Assembly (NCBI GenBank): GCA_025642065.1 | Contig: JAODUP010000421.1 | Span: 124,501-188,500, forward strand | Source: Paralvinella palmiformis | Taxonomy: Eukaryota; Annelida; Polychaeta; Terebellida; Alvinellidae | Direction: 5' to 3' | Length of the DNA: 64,000 bases | Shown here: piece after piece, positions 13,501 to 25,500 of the stretch | Position numbering within the stretch: the first letter of the stretch is position 1 | Layout: the number at the start of each line of letters is the position of its first letter | Translations under genes and position numbers: made by a program | Notes under the pieces: generated by a model | Seen by the model: only the letters and a program-made list of their open reading frames with translations | Told to the model about the DNA's origin: nothing | Database searches by the model: none

Positions 13501-15470
13501 AATAAAATTTGCATAACTTAGTTCTCTGTAAGTTTTTGTTTTATTCACTCTACTTGCTTGACATTTAAAGTCCAAAATAAAGTTGGTTTATGCAAAATTG
13601 GTATATCTTCCATTTAAGCCATTGTTGAATATGTGGCCCTATTTCCCAGGCAAGACCAGGGCAAAGACTAAATAAACCATTTTCAGATTTTCCTGAGTTT
13701 TAATTTACTATGAAGTGAGCCTCAATTGTCATGTATATAGGTGTACAACCAGAACTGGGTTAGTCAAGTCAAATGTCTTGTGTGGGGTGTACTAAGTAAA
13801 ATATGAGTTACATTTTAAACATAGTTGTGCTTTTTCATAAGAAGTATGGTGTAGAGTCGTCAAGTTATTAATGGTTTGAAATGTGAGTGTTCAGAAAGGT
13901 TAAGTGTTCAGAATAATTGGCTGATGATATAAGCAGTAGATTATGTCACATACTCAATTGTTTTCCTCTGAAGTTGTTTTTAGAGTAATATTAAAGGTTG
14001 CTAATTGGAACTTGTCTGTTGAAAAATGGGTTTGGTGTAATTTTCTTGTTTACTGATGCTGTTAATTGTCACAAGATTGTTTCAGTGCACTTGCTATCTA
14101 CCTTTATTTTTATAAACATTGTCTTGTGTTTTGCTGACACACAGGCAAGACACATGAAGAAACCTGGTCGTGACAACAAGATGGCTGTTTGTGTTGGCAC
14201 GATTACTGATGATGTGCGCATTTACAAACTTCCCAAGTTAAAGGTTTGTATGCTTCATTTTTAGATTAAAAGGCTCACAATGTATTCAGTGGTAAGTGGC
14301 CTGTATTTGATTTACTGTCTCTGCTATTCTTCATCGTGTTAAATATTTTTCTGTAAATATAATTTTTTACTTATTGTGCAAGCAGTGTTCTATGCTCTGA
14401 CAATAAAATGGAATGAAAATTTGTTGGTGTAAGTGTGAGTTAATTTTTGCTAATCTATTTATTAGACAAATGTAATTTATTGGCTAGGCATGTGGTAAGA
14501 AGTCTATATAACTATCTTTTCTACACCTGTGATAGATAGTTAGTTACTTAATATTGATTAGAATACATGGCTATGAAGGCTATCAAACAGGCACTGTGGG
14601 TATCCCATTAAAATAGTGTTGTTATGAACAGAATTCAAATTTTCAAGATAACTTATTAAATTTGACTTCTCACCCAAAATAGGTTTGTTACAATATGTAG
14701 ACTACACATGTTGATGCACACAAAACAAAAGGAATGATTATATTTGAAGTTCTGAGTGTCAGCGTATAGCTTGCCAAATGATACTATTTATGACTTGTTT
14801 TACATTGCTTATATTTCACTGAATGAATAATTGAGGCCAGATAGGTTATTTGTATGTGGTTAACCAGTTCCTTAAATTGATATCCCTCAGGGTTGTAGTA
14901 ATTTCCATTTGTGTTAATTATTTAACTTTATTTCAGATATGTGCCCTGCGTGTTACAGGTCCTGCTCGTGCACATATCTTGAAGGCTGGTGGTGAAATAA
15001 TTACCTTTGATCAGCTTGCATTGAAGGCTCCACGTGGACAGAACACTGTCCTGCTACAAGGTTAATATAGCAGAGAAGTCTCTTCTGTAATCAGAACAGT
15101 TGCAACTAAAATTGTGCTTGCTAGCAATATACTTGTCACACACAAGGATGTTGATAGTATATTTTTCATCAAAGTAATAGAGGATTCTTCCTTTCACTTT
15201 TTCAGGCCCACGTAAGGCTCGTGAAGCATGCAGGCACTTTGGTATTGCCCCAGGTCTTCCACACAGTCATACAAAGTAAGTATTCTATCATAACTGGGAT
15301 ATATTTTGGGGGGAAATAATGACATGAAAAGTTTGTTACCTGATATCATATATTTTTAGCATGTGATAACAGAATGTATTTTGTCAAATTTCAGACCATA
15401 TGTACGTTCCAAGGGAAGGAAATTTGAGAGGGCTCGTGGTCGTAGGACTGGCAGAGCTTACAAGGCCTAA
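10544..15470 (+). CDS. RPL18: 60S ribosomal protein L18 (eL18)
   Basis: Cytosolic large-subunit ribosomal protein. Seven exons join in phase: 10544-10546 (the ATG alone), 10690-10776, 12658-12765, 14145-14243, 14937-15060, 15206-15275 and 15395-15470. They give 188 residues, the usual eL18 length. Diagnostic blocks are [15 protein letters not shown] in exon 2, the [22 protein letters not shown] block in exon 3, [17 protein letters not shown] in exon 4, [13 protein letters not shown] in exon 5, [20 protein letters not shown] across exons 6-7, and the basic C-terminus. Every donor is GT and every acceptor AG. The first intron separates the start codon from the rest, a common ribosomal protein gene layout. 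A polyadenylation signal follows at 15519. No disabling changes are seen, so the gene looks functional. No paralogue or pseudogene copy is present here. Confidence 0.98.
10777..12657. other. RPL18 intron 2
   Basis: AT-rich intron of 1.9 kb. About 11900-12085 it carries a diverged copy of the repeat also found at 21070-21247 in ACO2 intron 6. I see nothing else with a clear identity and no convincing C/D or H/ACA snoRNA. Confidence 0.6.
11900..12085 (+). repeat. Diverged partial copy of TTAA MITE family
   Basis: Shares blocks such as CAGCACTTTGA, GGATTATTTAATAT, GTACTAGTCCT-like and GAAATGAAGGTG in the same order with 21070-21247. Only the right part of the element is recognisable, and the terminal CCCTTTAA has decayed to CATTTAA. 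Confidence 0.65.
12766..14144. other. RPL18 intron 3
   Basis: AT-rich intron holding a SINE-tail fragment at about 13137-13200. A TGATGAT near 13924 and a CTGA about 50 nt later lack a closing stem, so I do not call a snoRNA. Confidence 0.6.
13137..13200 (+). repeat. SINE tail fragment
   Basis: CACTTGGCCCATTTAGTTTA followed by CATGTGCACACAAAA matches, with few changes, the tail units at about 895 and 20468. The tRNA-like head is absent, so this is a 3' fragment. Confidence 0.55.
14244..14936. other. RPL18 intron 4, no feature
   Basis: AT-rich intron of about 0.7 kb. I see no repeat boundary or RNA gene. Confidence 0.6.
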
Positions 15471-15518
15471 ATTGACATCTGATAAGCTATGGCATAGCAT
15501 GATGTGTATGACATTTAA

Positions 15519-15524
15519 AATAAA
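15519..15524 (+). terminator. RPL18 polyadenylation signal
   Basis: AATAAA lies 49 nt after the RPL18 stop codon, giving the short 3' UTR usual for ribosomal protein mRNAs. Confidence 0.75.
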
Positions 15525-15639
15525 AGATTCAAGTCATAGTTATTATTAGTTAACTTCTTGTTTTATGGTCAGATGTTCATGCTCAACATATATAACTAAA
15601 TAATCACATATCGGACTTGGCTGGGGAATTGAGATGGTC

Positions 15640-15955
15640 TGCATGGTGCTCTGATGGCACAGTGGCTAGAGCATTGTGCTTCAAACCTCCAGGTTGTGGG
15701 TTAAAATCTAGCTTATATTTGTGTTTGTGGTATATTTTTCCTTAATGAATCGGTGGCCATAAAACATCATCATCCTTAGTGAATCGCTCCTCAGCCTTAT
15801 ATCCCACGTGCTATATGTGCTGATGCAAAATAACGGCAGTAACTGACTGGTCTTGTTTTATGAGGAATACATCCATATGCAAAAATAAATAATCATTTGG
15901 CTTACGATATGCACAAAAGTGGCCTTAAACTTCAGTCATCAATGATAATTAGAAA
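15640..15955 (+). repeat. tRNA-derived SINE cluster
   Basis: An A-box-like TGGCACAGTGGCTAGAGC at about 15655 and a B-box-like GGTTGTGGGTTAAAATCT at about 15692 form a tRNA head. The tail CGGTGGCCATAAAACATCA resembles the tail at 20468-20530. A second, more diverged tail unit with CACAAAAGTGGCC at about 15911 suggests two overlapping insertions between RPL18 and ACO2. Confidence 0.6.
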
Positions 15956-16570
15956 TATGCAAAGAATTGTGTTTTCATCTAACGCTTCTACAAAAACTAT
16001 CTGGATAATATATGACAAATTTTGCTAAAATATATATATACATCTTTTAATATTTACTGGTACGCCTAAGGATTTGTATCATTAATTATTTTTTAGTCTT
16101 TAATTAAGCTAATGAGAATGTGCATTCAGTTAAACCGCAGAAAATGTTTTGAACTTCGATTCAGTTATACGATATAACTAGTCGACTGCCTAATTGAGCA
16201 AGAAATATAATCGTAGCTTAAAACCAATATCAGCTATATTTAAATAGATATATGTGAGTCCATTGGATTTATTTTTATAAACATGATTGTGTTAATTCCT
16301 TGTTTATTAGCTGACTACAAGAATCAAGAAAGTTGCAGCTACTTTTAATTTTTTCATATTCTCTAAGAAACTATGCATACGAATTGAGGGAAGCTATTTT
16401 CGCCCTATATATATATATATAAGAAAGGAAAACTGCCTGCAAGAACTTTGGTAACTATGAAGAGCTGTCGATCAAATCATGTTCGGTAGAGGGCGCTTCG
16501 AACAAATACGGCGACATTCAATGAACTTGTTTTAGCATTCTATATCCAGCCGCCTGTAGGACGAAGAAAC
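15956..16570. other. RPL18-ACO2 spacer and ACO2 promoter region
   Basis: AT-rich spacer with a short (TA)n at about 16408. The last 100 bp are GC-richer and probably include the ACO2 transcription start, but no TATA box or initiator is clear. Confidence 0.5.
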
Positions 16571-19500
16571 ATGGCGAGTGTAATGCGAATGTCGTCTGTA
16601 AAGGTGTAGTATTGTCTTAATGCCATTAATTTAGCCTATATTTCAGACCGTATTCATACAACTGCGAACTGTATTAATATTACAGTAATATATTTTACTA
16701 TTTAAGACAATATTACTGTTTAGATCAACTGAAGAATATATTTTGTAGTTCCTTTTCAAACTTGGAATAGATCGATCACATGTTATGCGTTTCTACAGTT
16801 ATTCAACTTGTATATAAATGTGAATATATTTTATATTATGCCGGGTTATATTTACAATAGAAGGCACAGTGATATCTTAAATAAATTAAATACATAACCT
16901 TGGTCTAGTAAGCATAGTAAGGTATTTATTTACACTAACACAATTGAATAAAATGACCTTCACATTATGATTAGATAAGACCTAATAACTTCTATAACAG
17001 TTACTAGATATAACTGAGAGAGCATGTTTTATACCAGTATTTCTTGAGCATGGATTGAATTAAGCTCGTAGCAGCTAGTAGAACTGGTTACTGGTAATAT
17101 AGTCTAGTGGACCAGTGGTATACTTGGAATAACACAAACTCGAAACTGAGTCTTTAATTGTTTAATCAATGTTTTCATGCCATTTAAGTCTCACAAGCTT
17201 CATTTGTAGATCTAACAGGGCTTAAAAGGTTTGAGTAGATATAATAGTAATAGTTAAAATTATATTTTATGTAAATTATATTTATGGTGTAGACTGTAAA
17301 ACACCAAATGTGGGACAAAGATAATGTAATAATGCTGGTAATAAATACAAATGTAACAGTAGATTACATTTTAATGTAAGAGACAAGGTTGGCATTGATT
17401 TAATGAACATGAAAAAATCAAGATAATGATTTTTCAAATTACAGTTGATTTAACTAGAGTAGATATCGCAGTTTTTGGATGCTTAACACATAATTAACCT
17501 CGAAATGTTATGTTTTCGTTTTAGAAAAGTAGAATCCATTTCAAAACAAAACTTCCCATAAATGTGCATTTCGTTGTTAATTATATATATTTTGGCACCA
17601 TTTATTTTTTGGAAGTGAAGCATGGGTCACCAGGCAGAATTCAGACACTTCAGTAATTTTGTTAATGAATTGTAAATTCAAGAAAACATTTTGTACTTGT
17701 TCATCTTTCTAATGATAGTTTTTCGGTCTTCTGAATATAATAAAGTGAATTTGTTAATTATCAAATAATATTTTGTGTCTGCATGCAATTTATTGTGTTA
17801 TTCATTATTTCTTTAATTAATTTCATGTCATTGAATTCTTCAACTTTATTGTAATGTATGTATTCATTTTAAAACAAAATTAAAATAATTTGAATCTACA
17901 AGCCATTACATTGTATAGAATATTCTGAGGTAACGAATTGTGTGGTATTATTTAACAGGTTCCATTATACTACATTATTTATATATTTCTGGATTTGTAA
18001 ATTCAAACTGTTGTTGTGGTCACTGCTATATATTATACATGCAAACATAAAATTAAAAGGATGTAAAATAATACATATATTTAATATGTTTTAGGCATGC
18101 AGTCGCCTTGGGCTTCTTGCCCAGGTGCGACAGATACACATCACTCGGATATCAGCAGCAGCTCAGGTATTATTACCCTTATTGTTTAAATCACTTTATT
18201 GCCAATTACCCGATGATTATGTAATAACTGTGTGTAAATCTGTTATATGTTTTAGGTTGCTATGAGTAAGTTGGAGCCAGATAATCATTTGCCTTATAAC
18301 AAACTGATCGATGTTCTCAGTGTCATTAAGAACAGGTTAGTGATGGATTTAGCATGGCTAGCCTAATTATACCCTGTGTTTGACCTAGATATTGTGTAAT
18401 TAGATTAATATCTAACCAGCTTTCATCTGACTGGTTTTATTAGAAGTGTGCTTAGGTTCGTTAGCCTATCTGTGATATAATAATTAATTATCCTAAGAAT
18501 ATGATTAACAGATTAGTGCGATGTCATTGTTTCCAGGCTAAGCAGACCACTGACATTATCAGAAAAGATACTTTACAGCCACATTGATAACCCTGCAAAA
18601 CAGGTGATCTTCTAATTATTGTATAACTTGACAGTATATTTATTGGTAACAACCACCATGTATATAAATGGTTTCAGTGAAATTTTACATCATGTGGCAA
18701 ATCCCCCCCCCCCATAAAATTAATGTTTGTCATTTTCATTTATCTATAGGAAATTAAGCGAGGTGAAAGTTACCTCCATTTACGGCCAGACAGGGTTGCT
18801 ATGCAGGATGCAACAGCACAGGTAGAATAATTCATCTCACTGTTTTCACAGTAGTAGTTTACGCTTATTAATTTAATAGACTTCTGCTAATTACAAGAAC
18901 AGACATATTATCCCCGTACAAGAAATGATAAATCCTTGTTTTATAGAAAGAAAGAAATGCCGTACAGTAGTAGAACATAATATTTTATATTTGTCGTGGT
19001 TAATTATCGATATGACTTACCATATTATTTCATGGTAGTAAGTAAATTCTGCTATATAACATGGAATCAGCATTTGTTTTTATAGCCTGGATTTTAACAA
19101 TCTGCTTTTCTAGATCTTTAAATACACAGTTTCAATGATAATTCTTTATTTGCATCTGAAAATGTTGTCACTCGTATCTGTTTTATGATCTATTAGTAGC
19201 CTAACCTGTAGTACATACACTTACTACCATCTGTTTATCCTTTAGATGGCCATGCTTCAGTTCATTTCTAGTGGTCTACCTCGGGTCGCTGTGCCCTCAA
19301 CCATTCACTGTGACCATCTCATAGAAGCACATGTTGGTGGTGATAAAGATTTAGCCAAGGCCAAGGTAGTTATATTTTGGTGACTAAAACGTGCACTGTA
19401 TGCTGAAGTTGTGCTGTGATACTGGAAAAACATAATATAATATGGTTATATAATTCTGATAGAAAATATTACAATAATACTATGGATAATAGAAACTGCT

Positions 19501-22500
19501 TTGTTTTGCTAAGCGTTGATCTTAGCATAGATTTCACTTTATTCTAGAATTTTTTTTATACATGATTCTTATCATTAATTAAAATGTGAGTTCAATGAGG
19601 TAAATGGGACGCAGACATTACATCTATTCCACTCACTGATATGTGTATGAATAATCTATTTTCTTGAGGTGCCTTGTTTATTTGTAATAGGTCAGGGAAT
19701 CGGAAATCCTTTTTTTTAAATCAATGAAAGTATGATTAAAGAAAACTAAAATTTTAGCCACTGAATGTGGCCAGATTCAGGGTTAATGGTGTGAAGGCTG
19801 AGTCTTGATTAAAGAAACTGTTTGTCAAAGTGTACACTAGTAATAGTATATACTATGATTAGTTATACAATCCTTGGTAGCCCCCCGTTTCTTTCCATAC
19901 AAGTATGTTGTTTGTTCATGTGTACAAATATCAAATTTGCTTTAATTTTCTAAATGTTTTTATTTACCAAAAGTTAGCAAATTTAAATAACTCCAGTGTG
20001 CACATTTATTAAATGTTGATCACAGTAATTTTGTCATGTGGCCTGTTAGTGGACATAGTCATTTACCATTATCATTATTTTCCTCTAAAAGAAGCTATCT
20101 GCTACACAAATAGTTAAATTTTCCAGGACAATGTATGCAAAATCCTCAAAGCTGAAAATGGGGAGTGGGTCAGACTGATGGTTTGAAAAAAATATCTTCC
20201 AGAAGACATGTTTTATCCCATTCAATAATCTCAGATTGTTCTAAAAAAAATTAAGTCTACAGTGTACCGCCCCCTAAACTGCTAGTTACAAATGCCTCAC
20301 TTCGTGCTGTGATTTCCTTTCATACTTTTCAGGGTTTTTTTTCCTCAAAGGCCACTCTCATGCCCAAATATCTCCCAATATGTTTCCATCTACATATTTA
20401 TCAAGTGCACTTCACTGCAAATTCCATCTGAAGGTTGTTTCGTCTTTCACTTCGTCTCATTACCTTTGGAAGTCACTCGGCCCATTTAGCCTACCTTGTG
20501 CACAAAAGTGGCAGTAAAACATCAATCATCATCATGCAAATTCCATCTGGGAATGGAAACCACCAAACAATCTTCCAGTTATTAACAGACATCTATTTAT
20601 ATGATGTCTGTATCAAGATATTTTGTTATCACATAGCCTAGGATCACATTAAAGGGATATGTAATGCTTAGAACAGTAAACAGAAATTCCACAATAATAA
20701 TCACAAAATATACCTGATATCACAGATATAGGGAAATAATCCAAATTACTGGAGGGCCGCCAGATACGAAGGCGTGGAGGAGAAACTGAAATGCTCTGAC
20801 GTCATATTGGCACTCTAGACTGTCGCAGATTATAGTTTCTCTTGAGCAGTAATTTCTGAGCCATTTTAAATTAGCTTCCTCTTGTCAGGTTCCTTCTGGC
20901 TCAAACTGATATGTTTGTATGTCATTCATGACATAATTTTAACAAGATAATGCTGTTTAGTTCTGTAATAATTCTTTGCTCACACTTGTTTACATGCTAG
21001 TATGACCTCTACAGACTTCAGGTCAGCCGGATACGCTGAAGTGACGTCAGCGTTCATGAGCTTCTGGTCTCTGTCTAGCTTCATAATGCCGGCGCCCACG
21101 GGTCATTAAAAGTCGAGTAATCAGCACTTTGAACTGGATTATTTAATATGTGGGTGATCGTTTACACATTTTGACATTATTTATGATATTTGTGAGTATA
21201 GCTGTATTAGTCCTCAAAATTGAAATGAAGGTGGACGAACCCTTTAACTGATGATTGTTTAGATAATGGATTAAGATCATGTAACTTCTAAAATAACCTC
21301 ATTATGTAGCTCTCAATTTCCCACCATTTATTGGCAGTATCTTGCATTTTCCCACCTGTTCCATGGTAGCTGAAAGCTGTACTGATTCTAGACCACGTCA
21401 GATACTTCATACAGTAATCTCCATTAAATCTTAGGACTAGCTGATAGTGCCGTAGATAGAGTACTGTACGGCAGACCACCATGTCTGGGATCCAATCTGG
21501 TTGATACCTGTGTCTATGGCCTGTTTCTCTGTTGAGTAGCCCCATGTTCACGTATCTCTGGTATGACCAGCACTGGGACAAAATAGAGCACTTATTTACT
21601 AGTTAACAAAATCTATAACTATATTGCTATAAAGTTAAAAAAATCATCTTTGTTTGGGATTTACAATGTGCCAGTTAGCTAGTTTTCCCAACTGTTTGCT
21701 AGGTGCAGCACTGTTTTTGCAATGTCTGGTGATGTTGGTTAACAAGGGACTTCGAAAATAACAAACAGATCCTATGATTTAGATCTAGTAGTATGGAATA
21801 TATAGGCAGATATCATCTACCTTTGTTCTTACCAGATTGGCTGCCATATATGGAAAAACATGAGTCTGAACTCTGAAAACTGGAGTTTTACTAAGAATAT
21901 TCCTGCGGCCCTGTTTATAATGGAAATAATATACTGGAGATGGTGGAGAAATGTGTTATTTACACTTAAAACGAAAAGGATATAAATTTTCTATTAGCTT
22001 AAATGGTATTTCAATCACAAACAAGTTTTGATAATTAGGAGTAACTGACGGATTGGTATAAGACGTTTTCAGTGTTGATCCATCTGCCTGTTAAACCACA
22101 TGCCACTTGGGAGGTTGTCAGAGGCAGTTTAGCAAGGTCTTGTAAAAAGATATATATTCAGACATAATTTCCATTACTGGTATGTTTTCCCAGCTGATCA
22201 ACTGTGAGCAACGAAGATGACAAACATGATTCCACACACATGTGGATGTCTGCCAATGCGATTTATTATGACTCAGCATGGTGAATGATGGCTGGTCCAA
22301 GTCACTTATCTTGTTTACATGCCTTTCTAACTAATAAAATTGCCGAGTTTACTGGTACAATGTAATGTGTGTCAGGTTGATATCGGTTTCGGAAAAGTGG
22401 TGTTTTTTTCTACATGTATGCATCAGTGTCTGGATAGATCTGGGAGGTGGAGCGCCAGCGATTGACCTCCACTGAAGTCGAGACAGATCCCTCCAGCGAA

Positions 22501-25500
22501 TGTTTGTCCAGATCTGGCAACTGAGCCATTCCTTATTAAAACTGCAGATAAGACTAATTCTAGCAATTCTGTATTGATACTCTATCAGAACTGTGATATT
22601 ATTAAACATATAGTGAAAATTTAAAATTTTTGATCAGTTAAGAGCTATGATTGTGTATATTTAGTTTCTCTGTTTTCACTCAGTGATTTCTGCAGAATTT
22701 TATGCTAGTGTCGTCAACGCATGATTTTTGCTATGGTCATGCATTACTCTAAACATAGAGGGGTACGTGCTATACACACAACTGTTCACTGTGTCAACAG
22801 CATGTATGAATATTCTGCTGTATAATAAATAAGTCAAATGACGTCCAGGTCAAAGTATTCTGTGTAAACAAAAACATTATTCTAATGTTCTACTCACAAA
22901 AACACTTAATTTTTGTATTACTTTTAACAAATAAGTGATTACATCATTGTTATTAGAATCATCATCAAAGAATTATTTAACTATCTTGGCTTTTATGTAC
23001 TCTTTTTTTCCCCCCCACATTTTAGGATCTTAACAAAGAAGTCTACGACTTCCTCAGTATTGCTGGTGCTAAATATGGAGTAGGCTTTTGGAAGCCAGGA
23101 AGTGGAATTATTCATCAGGTTAGTAGTGTTTTATTGTATATAAGAGTGACAGATAATAAATGATATTTGACAAGGTTCACATGCTTCCTGGAATATACTT
23201 AATTTTAATAGCACTCCTACAAACTCCTTGGTTATCAATACACTCCTGAAATGAAATATACTCTACAAATTTTTCAAAACAACAGCTAATCAGGCTGGGA
23301 GCTTAGATATAACAAGTAGCCTGGATAGCTGTCAAAATTGTTGCAAAGTTAGGACGTCAAAATGAAACGGCATGTTATAGAGTTCTATACAAATGGGGAT
23401 TTTTTAAACATATTCACATGAAGGGCACACACAAACTGTATTTAGTTATACTATAGTCATAGCCATGCAAGGGTTACGTTTGTCCAGCAGCGCCAAGATT
23501 GGTGTATCCTGCTTGTTGACAAAATTAGTTAGCACTGATAGGGTGTTAGTGGATTAAATTGATGTAATTTTACTTTCATTTGTTCACATACAATGATAAA
23601 TTTGTCAGTGAAATGAACTTGTTTACTACTGTCAGTGTCATAATACACATTTAGACTACAGCCATTGCAAGTAAGGTTGAGTTGAAGATAATTTTGAAAC
23701 CTGTTGTTTTGAAGTAAATTATTTACTCTTTGATTTTGGTCCAGTTGTTGAATTACTTATTTAATTGTGGATGAAAACAAAGCAAGAGTAAATACAGTAG
23801 CATCAGCGAATCAATAAATCTGGGATTTTCACTTGAGAAATATCATAATGTTTCTTTCTCAAAATCTTCCTGCTCGATAGCAGCGTTACAGAGTGGATTG
23901 TATTGTACCTATTCGTGCATTTGTTCCGCAAGTGACGTGTGCTACGAAAAAGATAAGAAAATGCTGGGGACAGTGAAGTCTCAGTGGCCATTTCAGAACC
24001 TTTTGTTGAGCCTGTATCGTTTGTTTAATGAAAGGATTTTATGTCTGTCACAGGATCAGAAAAGTTGCCACTCAATTTTGGGCACGTAGATGGCTTGAAA
24101 ATGTTTCAGTGGCTGAACGTGTTTAAGAAATTTGGCCACATATTAAGCAGTATATGAAAAAGGTGAAGGAGAAGAAACTAACTAACCTAAAAAAATATCA
24201 TGTGACACTGTTGCATCAAGTATAAATGATCCCTTGATCATTGTGAAGTTGTTATCATTTATCTTGATTGCTAAATTTTTACACCATTCTTGACAATCTA
24301 TCAGACCAATGATGTCATTTGTTGCTCAGGATCTATGATTCTGTATAACCTAGTTACAAACAATGTGAATTTTTTTTTAATTTGATGTATTGCAGAATAC
24401 TGGATCCATTGTGAAGATTCAGAAATTAAATCTTGATGATAAAGAGATTTACTGTTCTTGCAAAAAGGTGTAACTGGGTTTTGCAAATGCCTTTAGAGAA
24501 AAAGGCCATAAGTGAGTTGAAATTAAACATGGAACTTCGAACTCAGTGCAGATACTTTTTATTAGCCGTTGCGAAAAAGATAATCGCCTTTGAAATATCC
24601 TTTGACCGGACATATAACATGTCTTGATCCCACAGAATTGGGAACATCAAAACATGGTAGTGTACAAAGAATGACAAAGATGCTTCCTAGTCTAGTTGAA
24701 GTTGGTAGAATCCAAGGAGGGACTGCTTTGTGTGATGACATATAGGCACAATTTGAAGAATTTATAGATGCTGTGGTTGCCAACAATAAACAGGATTTTG
24801 TATCGTTCTCACAACATGATGCAGACCAACGAATAGATTAACTTTACTTCAGTTTATATCCAGAAATTCACATATTGACAAAGTATGGATGGTAATCAAG
24901 ACTGAGCTTGCCATATCCCATGTTCAAGCAACTGTTGAACGTGGAGTTTCAGTAAATAAAGAACTCCCAAGTGAAAAACCTGCAAGATTAATTTGTTATC
25001 CTGTTGACAGAGTTGAGTTGGTGGCATTGTCAATGTTAATTTTACTATGCCACTCGTAATGTCAGCTGCATCTGCTGGACAAAAGCACATGGCTTATCTG
25101 AATGATCAGAAGAAAAAACTGAAGAAAAGAGAAAACCATCAGCAAGAAGAGAAAGCATAAGATGAATGAGCTCAATGACATTAAAACACTAAGAAATCAC
25201 CGAGAGACAGACATTGTTGCATTAGTGAAGTCTGCTGATGAATTTTCTGAAAAGGCTGAAACCACTTGAAATATCAGCTTTATTACAAAATCGAACTGTC
25301 TTAGAAGAACTGCCAAAGAGCAAAGCAGAGATAGCAGAGTTAAAAATCAAACTTAATAAAAAAAGTTCAGTCATTAAAAGATTAATGTATATAAATTGTG
25401 AATTCTATGGACTTCATTAAAAGGAAAATCCTTTCCATTGAGCTTGTTTAATAAAAGCGAAAATGAATGAGTTTAGTAGTCATGGTTTTGGGTGTGATAA

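Larger units (their letters stand above)
19366..23025. other. ACO2 intron 6 with repeats
   Basis: The largest ACO2 intron. It contains a SINE tail (20467-20530) and a TTAA-flanked MITE (20649-21247). The GC-richer stretches at 21290-21580 and 22350-22610 look repeat-derived, but I cannot classify them. Several open frames here have no recognisable domains. Confidence 0.6.

Noticed and set aside
13915..13980. Possible C/D box snoRNA in RPL18 intron 3 (TGATGAT then CTGA)
   Set aside because: No closing terminal stem, no second box pair and no clear rRNA guide; such motifs are common by chance in AT-rich introns.
15640..15715. Functional tRNA gene
   Set aside because: A- and B-box resemblance is present, but no cloverleaf with an intact acceptor stem; the tail matches a dispersed SINE family.
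21288..21581. 97-residue minus-strand frame in ACO2 intron 6
   Set aside because: No recognisable domain, start context or splice structure; probably repeat-derived sequence.
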